Shown: piece by piece, positions 8,020-13,672 of the stretch
Layout: every line of letters starts with the position of its first letter
Position numbering within the stretch: position 1 is the stretch's first letter
Assembly (NCBI GenBank): GCA_016214925.1
Contig: JACRMO010000145.1
Span: forward strand, 1 to 13,672
From: Gammaproteobacteria bacterium
GTDB lineage: Bacteria > Pseudomonadota > Gammaproteobacteria > Thiohalobacterales > Thiohalobacteraceae
Direction of reading: 5' to 3'
Length of the DNA: 13,672 bases
Translations under genes and position numbers: made by a program
Notes under the pieces: generated by a model
The model's input: the letters and a program-made list of their open reading frames with translations, nothing else
Databases searched by the model: none
Told to the model about the DNA's origin: nothing

Positions 8020-8069
8020 GTTATCTCTAGCCTACTTGAGTAACCCACCGGCACGCCCGGCGCGCGTGT

Positions 8070-8448
8070 TCAGGCGCGCGCGGAGGTGAACGCCACCGGC
8101 ACTTCCACAACATCCTGCTTGTGCGCGGCTCGATCCTGGCGATCGGCCACTTCACGCACACCACCACGTGCCATCAGCTGCCCCAGCGTGATTTCACTGA
8201 GGAAGCTACGGATCTGCTCGCTAAGGTCCGTCCACAAATCGTGCGTAAGACAGCGCTGATCGTTGTGGCAGTTCGACATACCGCCGCAGCGGGTCGCGTC
8301 GACGCTTTCGTCGACCGCGATAATGACTTCCGCGACAGCGATCTGAGAGGAGGAACGGCTCAAGGAGTAACCGCCGCCCGGACCCCGGGTGCATCGAGAG
8401 ATCGAGCATCGCGGTTACGGCATAACGGCCTTTTGTCGTCAGTTTCAT
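8070..8448 (-). pseudogene. iscR: Fe-S cluster-responsive regulator IscR, internal deletion with frameshift
   Basis: IscR is the [2Fe-2S] Rrf2-family repressor of its own isc operon. The first 20 codons (MKLTTKGRYAVTAMLDLSMH) are the normal start. After one further base (8388) the sequence jumps, in another frame, to RGPGGGYSLSRSSSQIAVAE and continues correctly to the stop, including the cluster ligands in DATRC-X5-C-X5-C-LTH (Cys92, Cys98, Cys104 and His107 in E. coli numbering). By alignment, residues 21-58, covering most of the winged helix-turn-helix and its recognition helix, are gone: about 113 nt. Adding 113 nt gives 163 residues, against 162 in E. coli. As written, the ATG yields only a 75-residue out-of-frame product. 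A TTG at 8363 could at best start the C-terminal part, without the DNA-binding helices. Either an assembly error or a real null allele; the intact operator upstream favours the first. Confidence 0.9.
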
Positions 8449-8507
8449 GTTTCAATCCGAGCTGGTAAACTTCGCCGCCGCATCCGCCATCGCGTCTGGG
8501 CGGGTGG

Positions 8508-8526
8508 CTAAGGTGCCATACCTTAG
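8508..8526. repeat. 7-bp inverted repeat beside the IscR operator
   Basis: CTAAGGT (8508-8514) and ACCTTAG (8520-8526) form a perfect dyad with a 5-nt spacer. Its right arm lies inside the IscR box. It may be a second, degenerate half-site or a leader hairpin; I cannot tell which. Confidence 0.5.
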
Positions 8527-8542
8527 TAATTCAGTCAACTAT
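8518..8542 (-). promoter_or_regulatory. IscR type-1 operator upstream of iscR
   Basis: On the minus strand the 25-nt element begins ATAGTTGACT and ends AAGGTAT. It fits the published type-1 IscR consensus (half-site ATASYYGACT, AT-rich centre, mirrored second half) at 23 of 25 positions by my count. The two misses are in the distal half-site. It lies 70 nt upstream of the iscR ATG and overlaps the cysE stop codon (8535-8537). In E. coli such sites let [2Fe-2S]-IscR repress isc when clusters are plentiful; the same autoregulation is inferred here. The TTGACT inside it may double as a -35 element, but I see no convincing -10 at the right distance. Confidence 0.82.
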
Positions 8543-9365
8543 TCGATCTGCCCGGTTTTTGCTCATCCCCCGATGTATCCAAACCGACCGCTTCTGGAAC
8601 CGGGGCTGGGGCCGGAGCCGTGCTCCCGATCTCGCAGGAACCAAGGGGCGGCAGGTCCATATCCCCGAGTTCCGCCCCCAGGCTCTTCATACTCTTACAC
8701 ATCTCTTCCAGCTTCTGATCCATGACGTGCATGTGATCGAGCATGCAATTGATCGCGTTCGCCACGGGGTCCGGCATGTCCTGGGTGGTACCGTAGGCAT
8801 CGAAGCCCATCTTGCGGGCAATGGCCGCGCGGTGCGCGTGCGCCTCGTCCTGAGGTGCCGCGACGACACGACCGGGTACGCCGACCACCGTGGCGCCGCC
8901 CTGGACATCCTTGAGTACCACGGCATTGGAACCGATGCGCACGCCATCACCGATGCTGATCGGGCCAAGCACCTTGGCGCCGGCACCGATGACCACATCA
9001 TTGCCCAGCGTCGGGTGACGTTTACCCTTCTGCCAGCTGGTGCCGCCGAGGGTTACGCCATGATAGAGCGTGCAGTCGTCGCCGATTTCCGCGGTCTCGC
9101 CGATGACTACTCCCATGCCGTGATCGATAAAGAAGCGCCGACCGATACGCGCACCGGGGTGTATTTCGACACCGGTAAACCAGCGCATCCACGCCGAGAT
9201 GAACCGCGCCAGCCATTTCAGCTCCGCAGTCCACAGCCAATGGGTGAACCGATGCACCAATACCGCGTGCAGCCCCGGATACGTCGTCAAAACCTCGAAT
9301 GTGGTCCGTGCCGCGGGATCGCGGTCGAATACGCAACGCACATCTTCTCGCAGGCGTTCAAACAT
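8535..9365 (-). CDS. cysE: Serine O-acetyltransferase CysE
   Basis: CysE acetylates L-serine with acetyl-CoA to O-acetylserine, the committed step of cysteine synthesis, and thus feeds IscS. I chose the ATG at 9365 (MFERLREDVRCVFDRDPAAR) because members of the short (EpsC/NifP-like) class start there; the GTG at 9443 adds 26 unconserved residues. The left-handed beta-helix of hexapeptide repeats spans about residues 67-165 (VEIHPGARIGRRFFIDHGMG, IGAGAKVLGPISIGDGVRIG). It holds the catalytic Asp81-His82 pair and His102 in TLYHGVTLGGTSW. The product is 276 residues. After about residue 235 it continues in a Pro/Ala-rich tail (APAPAPVPEAVG, ending RSNS) whose codons overlap the IscR operator. 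The tail lacks the C-terminal Ile that enteric CysE inserts into CysK. cysE between trmJ and iscR is the Pseudomonas arrangement. Confidence 0.94.
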   Translation of the reverse strand: MFERLREDVRCVFDRDPAARTTFEVLTTYPGLHAVLVHRFTHWLWTAELKWLARFISAWMRWFTGVEIHPGARIGRRFFIDHGMGVVIGETAEIGDDCTLYHGVTLGGTSWQKGKRHPTLGNDVVIGAGAKVLGPISIGDGVRIGSNAVVLKDVQGGATVVGVPGRVVAAPQDEAHAHRAAIARKMGFDAYGTTQDMPDPVANAINCMLDHMHVMDQKLEEMCKSMKSLGAELGDMDLPPLGSCEIGSTAPAPAPVPEAVGLDTSGDEQKPGRSNS

Positions 9366-9439
9366 GGCAGTGGGGCAACCTGAACATGGAATGGTTAACC
9401 GGCTAAGTCGCCGAACGTGGGGCGGCACAAAATCCGACT

Positions 9440-9502
9440 CCACGGCTCAAGTATTGTACCGGTTGGAATTCGCTCTGGGTAGATTAACCCCCTGAGCCGT
9501 GG
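9440..9502. repeat. 10-bp inverted repeat in the trmJ-cysE gap
   Basis: CCACGGCTCA (9440-9449) and TGAGCCGTGG (9493-9502) are perfect inverted copies separated by 43 nt. They bracket the likely promoter region of cysE. They may be an operator pair or the stem of a long-loop RNA structure. Apart from this and a possible -10 box, I see nothing else in the 173-bp gap. Confidence 0.5.
9453..9458 (-). promoter_or_regulatory. Possible -10 box for cysE
   Basis: TACAAT on the minus strand, about 88 nt upstream of the chosen cysE start and inside the inverted repeat at 9440-9502. No good TTGACA-like hexamer lies 16-18 nt upstream, so this is a weak call; it would need an activator or be spurious. Confidence 0.25.
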
Positions 9503-9538
9503 CGAGATTCAGGCCGCGCGGCATCGCTATGACATTTA

Positions 9539-10273
9539 TCAAGCCTTGCGGTCCGCGGCCCGAGCCTTGTCCTGCGCGGCACTGAGAATCCCGCGCAGGA
9601 TGTTCATCTCATTATTGTCGGGCTGGACACGTTGAAACAACCGACGTAGCCGGCGCAGCAACTGACGGGGATTCGCGGGATCGAAGAAGTCCAGATCGAT
9701 CACGGTTTGTTCGAGGTGGGCAAAAAAACGCTCCATTTCAGCCGCACTGCACGGCGGCGATTCCGGCGGCGAGCCCTGCCACTCACCGCCCTGCTGCGCC
9801 ATATACACCTCATAGGCGACCACTTGGACGGCCTGGGCAAGATTGAGCGAGGCGTATTCCGGATTCGAAGGGATATGTACTAACGCATGACAGCGTTCAA
9901 GTTCATAGTTACTCAAACCCGACTGTTCGCGACCGAACACCAGCGCGACCGGCGTATGGGCGCTGGCCTCGCGCACGCGTTGCGCGCAGGCATGTGGATC
10001 AAGCTCCGGCCAGGGCAGGCTGCGTAGACGCGCGCTGGCACCGATGACCAGACCGCACTCGGCCACTGCTTCTTCCAGGGTGTCGCAACAGCGCGCCCGC
10101 GCGAGCAGATCGTCGGCACCCGAGGCGCGCGCGGTGGCCTCGGCACTGGGAAACTGGGTTGGCCGCACCAGCACCAGGTGTTCCAGGCACATGTTCTTCA
10201 TCGCCCGCGCCACCGCGCCGATGTTGCCGGGATGGCTGGTGTGAACCAACACAATGCGGACATTGTTCAACAT
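9539..10273 (-). CDS. trmJ: tRNA (cytidine/uridine-32-2'-O)-methyltransferase TrmJ
   Basis: TrmJ is a SPOUT-class enzyme that 2'-O-methylates C32 or U32 in the anticodon loop of several tRNAs with SAM. The 244-residue protein opens with MLNNVRIVLVHTSHPGNIGA and VARAMKNM, giving the conserved Asn17 and Arg23 of the catalytic site. The trefoil-knot SAM motifs follow: LVFGREQSGLSNYEL at about 111-125 and IPSNPEYASLNLAQAVQVVAYE at about 134-155. A helical C-terminal extension (to about 244) is typical of TrmJ and separates it from shorter TrmL-type enzymes. The ATG at 10273 lacks a strong Shine-Dalgarno (GAG about 9 nt upstream in AT-rich sequence). The gene follows the transporter operon by 68 nt, and trmJ-cysE-iscR is a conserved trio. 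Confidence 0.93.
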   Translation of the reverse strand: MLNNVRIVLVHTSHPGNIGAVARAMKNMCLEHLVLVRPTQFPSAEATARASGADDLLARARCCDTLEEAVAECGLVIGASARLRSLPWPELDPHACAQRVREASAHTPVALVFGREQSGLSNYELERCHALVHIPSNPEYASLNLAQAVQVVAYEVYMAQQGGEWQGSPPESPPCSAAEMERFFAHLEQTVIDLDFFDPANPRQLLRRLRRLFQRVQPDNNEMNILRGILSAAQDKARAADRKA

Positions 10274-10341
10274 AAAATATTCTCGGGCTTCGGAGCAGCG
10301 GGAGCAGCCTGGGTTGAGCGGCGGTGAGATCCGGACTACGT

Positions 10342-10967
10342 CTAATTGGAGTGTCCCAGCGCCGGATCAACAGCGGTCAACGCACGGGTGCAAAACGTCA
10401 CCAGTTCCGGCAGCAATGCCTGCCACGCGGCATTGGCCGCCTGCGCACCACCATACGGCGTCTGCGCATCGGCGGGGCGTTATGACTGGCGAGGATACGC
10501 CGCGTGCTCAGATCGATCAGTTGCGCGCGTAGCCGAATCTGAAAGCGACTCGGTTGCACGCGGTAGTCCTGACTGAATTCGAGCACTTCGGTATCCAGAC
10601 GCAAGTGCGGGGTGGCCGGCGAACCCGCGCGCAACACCGCCGCGAAGCGCCCGCTCGCCTCGAAGGACTCGATCAATCCCGGCAACAGTAATTGCGCGGG
10701 TGTATCGGCCCAGCGGCTGCGCGCGTAATAGCGCAGCGTGTAATCCTGCTGCCGATACGCCATGCGCGGCGTGTTCAAATCCGCGCGCACCTGCGGTTGC
10801 CCGATCAGCAGCGTCGGACCGGACATATTGCCTTGCATGGCCGGTACCACTGGCACATCGAGCGTAAAGTATTCGACCGTCACGCTTTCAGGTCGCGGCA
10901 ATACCGAGCACGCCTGGATCAGGCCGGCCAGAATGACTATCGCGATGCAGCTACAACATTTATTCAT
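10342..10967 (-). CDS. ABC-type transport auxiliary lipoprotein (PqiC/LinN-like), 3' frameshift
   Basis: This is the lipoprotein partner of the MCE transporter, probably outer-membrane anchored and periplasm-facing. The N-terminus MNKCCSCIAIVILAGLIQAC ends in a lipobox with Cys20. The body (SVTVEYFTLDVPVV, GPTLLIGQPQVRADLNTPRM, RSRWADTPAQLLLPGLIESF) is typical of the ABC_trans_aux/PqiC family (PF03886 as I recall it). The start at 10967 is preferred over the ATG at 10973 because the AGGA sits 6 nt before it. The original frame runs to a stop at 10398. Near 10471-10478, in a GGCGGGGCG run, one base appears missing. In the restored frame the end reads DAQTPYGGAQAANAAWQALL and closes at 10342 (208 residues), much better family sequence than the Arg-rich tail of the unshifted frame. 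A homopolymer miscall is likely. Confidence 0.82.
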
Positions 10968-10973
10968 GGGCAT

Positions 10974-10977
10974 TCCT
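10974..10977 (-). promoter_or_regulatory. Ribosome-binding site choosing the lipoprotein start
   Basis: AGGA overlaps the stop codon of the MCE gene. It touches the first ATG (10973) directly but stands 6 nt before the second (10967), so the second is the likely start. Confidence 0.6.
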
Positions 10978-11900
10978 CATTCACCCGGCCCCGGCGCATC
11001 CAGCTGCGTCCCATACAGCACCGCACGCGGATCTTCCTCCAGACGTTCGCTCAGGCGCTGAAAACTCGCGGTCAACTGGCGCATCTCCGTGACCAGCGCC
11101 TCGACCTCCGGCAATGTACTGCCACCCAGGGTCTGAAGTGTATCGCCGCCGGTGCCGAGTTTCGCCCGCGCCTCGCGGGTCACCGCCGTCATTTCATCCG
11201 CCAAGGTCTGAATACTGGTTGCCGCCGTATCCACACGCGCGAACAGATCCGGCATGCCTTCACTGGCCGTGGCGGCGTTGTGGGTAAAGGTCGAGAAATC
11301 GGCGATGCCCTTGCCGAGCGCGGAACGCTGCTCGGCCATCGCCGCCGATAATTGCTCGACATTCTGGAGAATGTGCGTAAAGCGGTCGCGCGTCTGCGGC
11401 GTCAGCAAGGCGTGCAGATCGTTTGCCACCATGTTCAGATTGCCGACCAGCTCCGACACCGCCGAATCGACGCGCGTGAACAGCGACTGGCCGGGACGAA
11501 TCACCGGATAGGGCTCACCCGGCCGCGCCTTGAGTTCCGGCGATTCGCGACTGCCACCGTACAATTCAATGGAGGCGATACCGGTGACGCCCTGCACATC
11601 CAACTTGGCGACGGTGTCTTCCTTGATCTTCACCGTGGCATCGATGTCCATGGTGACCTGCACTTGTTCGGGGCTGTCCGGCATCAGATCGAGTTCTTGC
11701 ACGCGACCGACCTGCACACCGCGGTATTTCACCGGCGCATCGATGAACAGCCCAGACACCGATTCATTCATGTAGACACGATAGGTAAGGTAGTCGTGCG
11801 TGACCTCGCCGAACGCCAGCCATAGGCTTACACCCACGGTGATGGTGCCCAGCGCGAGCACGAACAAGGCAACGATGACGTAATGAACGCGCGGTTCCAT
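10977..11900 (-). CDS. MlaD/MCE-family substrate-binding protein of lipid ABC transporter
   Basis: MCE proteins form periplasmic hexameric rings, anchored in the inner membrane, that carry lipids between the transporter and the cell envelope. The 307-residue product has a short cytoplasmic start (MEPRVHY), one transmembrane anchor at about 7-29 (VIVALFVLALGTITVGVSLW) and a single MCE domain at about 40-118, recognised by SGLFIDAPVKYRGVQVGRV and VTGIASIELYGG. The long C-terminal part is helical and amphipathic, probably coiled-coil, and ends in DPRAVLYGTQ, a closing motif common in this class. It is much longer than E. coli MlaD (183 residues) and resembles LinM-type proteins. It starts 12 nt after the ATPase stop and ends 9 nt before the chosen lipoprotein start. 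Confidence 0.92.
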   Translation of the reverse strand: MEPRVHYVIVALFVLALGTITVGVSLWLAFGEVTHDYLTYRVYMNESVSGLFIDAPVKYRGVQVGRVQELDLMPDSPEQVQVTMDIDATVKIKEDTVAKLDVQGVTGIASIELYGGSRESPELKARPGEPYPVIRPGQSLFTRVDSAVSELVGNLNMVANDLHALLTPQTRDRFTHILQNVEQLSAAMAEQRSALGKGIADFSTFTHNAATASEGMPDLFARVDTAATSIQTLADEMTAVTREARAKLGTGGDTLQTLGGSTLPEVEALVTEMRQLTASFQRLSERLEEDPRAVLYGTQLDAPGPGE

Positions 11901-11912
11901 GCGTTAGGACTC

Positions 11913-12695
11913 TCAGCTCAATCCAGTCTGTGGTTGCGCCGCACGTGCGCGCGGCCCTTCGAAATACACGCGGATCGCCGGATGATCCAACTGCGCCAGT
12001 TCGGCCATCGACGCCACGGCGATCACCCGCTGCTCGGCTAGCACGGCGACCCGATCCGCGACCTGCCACAGCGAATCCAGATCGTGCGTCACCATGACCA
12101 CGGTCAGGCCCAGCCATTGTTTCAGCCGCAGCACCAGTTCGTCAAAGGCCGCGGCGCTGGCGGGGTCCAAACCCGCGGTGGGTTCATCGAGAAACAGTAG
12201 CTGCGGATCCAGCGCCATGGCGCGCGCCAACGCCGCGCGCTTGATCATGCCACCGCTGAGTTCGCTGGGATACTTCAACGCCGCGTCGGCCGGCAGACCG
12301 GCCTGCTGAATCTTCAGCAAGGCGACCTGATCGATCAGCGCACTCTCGAGTCGGGTGTGTTCGCGCAGCGGAACGCCGACGTTTTGCAACACCGTCAGCG
12401 CACTGAACAACGCGCCCTGCTGAAACAATACGCCGAAGCGCTGCCGCAAACGTTCCTGTACATGCGTTGGCGCGCCGACAATCTCTTCGCCGAACAACCG
12501 GATTGAACCGCTGTCCGGTTGGTTCAGCATAATCATCTCCTGCAACAGCGTGGTCTTGCCGCTGCCACTGCCGCCGACCAGGGCCAGCACCTCGCCACGC
12601 CGCACACTCAGGTCGAGGTTCTTGTGAATGATCGTATTGCCGAAGCGCGTGCATACGCCGCGCATTTCGATGACCGGCTCGGCGGCTGCGTTCAT
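11913..12695 (-). CDS. MlaF-type ABC transporter ATPase
   Basis: This is the ATPase that powers the MCE lipid transporter; it would act as a cytoplasmic dimer on the permease. The 260-residue protein has all the ABC motifs: Walker A GGSGSGKTT (41-49), Q-loop Gln92 (FQQGALF), signature LSGGM (146-150), Walker B LLFLDEP (166-172) and the switch His204 (VMVTHD). The start region MRGVCTRFGNTIIHKNLDLS and the signature LSGGMIKRAALARA are characteristic of the MlaF/Ttg2A/LinL group. The ATG is 1 nt beyond the permease stop and the MCE gene follows after 12 nt, so translational coupling is likely. It is intact. The substrate cannot be read from the sequence; phospholipid or another hydrophobic compound is inferred from the family. 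Confidence 0.93.
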   Translation of the reverse strand: MNAAAEPVIEMRGVCTRFGNTIIHKNLDLSVRRGEVLALVGGSGSGKTTLLQEMIMLNQPDSGSIRLFGEEIVGAPTHVQERLRQRFGVLFQQGALFSALTVLQNVGVPLREHTRLESALIDQVALLKIQQAGLPADAALKYPSELSGGMIKRAALARAMALDPQLLFLDEPTAGLDPASAAAFDELVLRLKQWLGLTVVMVTHDLDSLWQVADRVAVLAEQRVIAVASMAELAQLDHPAIRVYFEGPRARAAQPQTGLS

Positions 12696-12696
12696 C

Positions 12697-13672
12697 TCAG
12701 ACCCCCAGCCAACTGAACACCACCGAGAACTGCGCGTCGGCGACGATCACCAGAAAGATGGATTGCACCACCGACATGGTCGTGTGATGACCGACACTCG
12801 CCGCGCTACCGGCCACCCGGAGAAACCCAAGCCCAACTGCATTTTCGCCAGCAACATGCCCCCGATCACCCCGGCAACATCGGCGAACACGCTCAGCAGA
12901 GGCAGCGCTATACACAAGGAGAGGACTCGCGGGATCACCAGCAGATCCAGGGGGTCGTTGCCGATGGTGCGCAGCGCGGATATTTTGTCGGTCACTTGCA
13001 TGGTACCGATCTGCGCGGTGTACGCCGATCCGGTGCGCCCGGCGACGATAATCGCCGCCAGTATCGGTCCGAGTTCGCGGGTCATCGACAGACCGACCAG
13101 ATCGGCGATATAGATGTTGGCGCCGAAGGCGCGCAATTGCACCGCGCCTTGATAGGCGAACACCACACCCATCAGAAACGACAGCATGCCGACGATACCC
13201 AGCGCGGTCACGCCGGAGACATACATATCCGCCCACAATGCGTGCCAGCGAATACGCCAAGGCTGCACCATCAGCACACCGATGCGCGTCATCACCTCGC
13301 CAAAGAATGATAGGAACCCGTAAAGTTCCTCCAAACCATACCAGACATGGCGACCCATGTGCGCCAGCGATCCCAAACGCGGCACCTGTGGCAGCGCCAC
13401 CTCACTCATGTCACTGACCCGCTGATAGAGATCGGCGAACGGCACACTCAGGCCCACGATTTGGAGTGTTCCGCGCTCGCCCTCCACGCGTTGTTGCAGT
13501 TGCCGCAACACCCAGGCGCCCGCCGTGTCCAGGGCGGTCACCGCGCTGGCATCCAGAGTCAGCGCCGCGCCGCGCGGTCCCGTCCACTGTTCGATCCGCT
13601 GCGCGACCGGGCCAAGCGCATCCACGGTCCAGCGGCCGCGGCAACGGATCCGTTCCGCATCCCAATCGAGTT
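12697..13672 (-). pseudogene. STAS-fused MlaE-type ABC permease, 5'-partial and frameshifted
   Basis: This is the membrane subunit of the MCE lipid transporter. Its frame is open to the right edge, so the true start is outside the window. An N-terminal STAS domain (WTVDALGPVAQ, LDASAVTALDTAGAWVL, LQIVGLSVPF) is fused to the permease, whereas E. coli has this as separate MlaB. The MlaE part has the interfacial helix (FFGEVMTRIGVLMVQP), several membrane helices, and the signature SMTRELGPILAAIIVAGRTG with SAYTAQIGTMQVT. At about 12820 the frame breaks: LAKMQLGLGF jumps to LRVAGSAASVGHHTTMSVVQ in another frame, ending at 12697. By alignment with E. coli MlaE about 37-39 codons, including one membrane helix, are missing; frame and length point to 112 or 115 nt. 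As written, the product ends at 12747 without its last helices. Confidence 0.87.

Noticed and set aside
7233..8030. Plus-strand open frame of 265 codons
   Set aside because: It is antisense to iscS, whose protein sequence is unmistakable.
8559..9383. Plus-strand open frame of 274 codons
   Set aside because: It mirrors cysE and has no recognisable domain.
9366..9443. N-terminal 26-residue extension of CysE from the GTG at 9443
   Set aside because: It has no ribosome-binding site and no conservation with known CysE, and would run over the inverted repeat.
1..13672. CRISPR array, insertion sequence, tRNA or rRNA genes
   Set aside because: I saw no regularly spaced repeats, no transposase frame with terminal repeats and no tRNA-like or rRNA sequence on either strand.

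Overview
This window is a GC-rich chromosomal segment from a gammaproteobacterium. Every gene I can support lies on the minus strand, so transcription runs from high to low coordinates. The gene order trmJ-cysE-iscR-iscS-iscU-iscA-hscB-hscA-fdx-iscX-rlmN-pilF-rodZ is the one known from Pseudomonas aeruginosa and many other gammaproteobacteria. Two differences stand out. A four-gene MCE/Mla-type lipid ABC transporter sits upstream of trmJ, where Pseudomonas has suhB. The usual ndk between iscX and rlmN is absent. I cannot name the genus; a non-enteric gammaproteobacterium is the safest reading.

Layout, right to left. (1) 13672-10342: a STAS-fused MlaE-type permease (5' end outside the window), an MlaF-type ATPase, an MlaD/MCE protein and an auxiliary lipoprotein, tightly packed as one operon; the set resembles LinKLMN-type transporters. 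(2) 10273-9539 trmJ and 9365-8535 cysE, separated by 173 bp that contain an inverted repeat. (3) 8542-2926: the isc operon, preceded by a near-consensus IscR type-1 operator overlapping the cysE stop codon. IscS (cysteine desulfurase), IscU (scaffold), IscA (A-type carrier), HscB/HscA (co-chaperone/chaperone), Fdx (electron donor) and IscX together build and transfer Fe-S clusters; CysE upstream supplies the pathway for cysteine, the sulfur source for IscS. (4) 2925-2716: a gene-free gap with palindromes and a strong hairpin. (5) 2715-1: rlmN (a radical-SAM Fe-S enzyme), pilF and the start of rodZ, with 4-bp overlap or spacing, as one transcription unit running off the left edge.

The striking feature is four broken reading frames among otherwise well-conserved genes: iscR (about 113 nt missing, removing most of the winged helix-turn-helix), hscA (16 nt missing in the NEPTAAAIAYG block), the permease (about 112-115 nt missing near the 3' end) and the lipoprotein (1 nt missing near the 3' end). 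All are losses, and restoring each length gives a family-typical protein. Errors in a draft or metagenomic assembly are the simplest explanation; real decay of iscR and hscA beside intact iscSUA would be much more surprising. I see no CRISPR array, insertion sequence, tRNA or rRNA gene and no clearly novel system.
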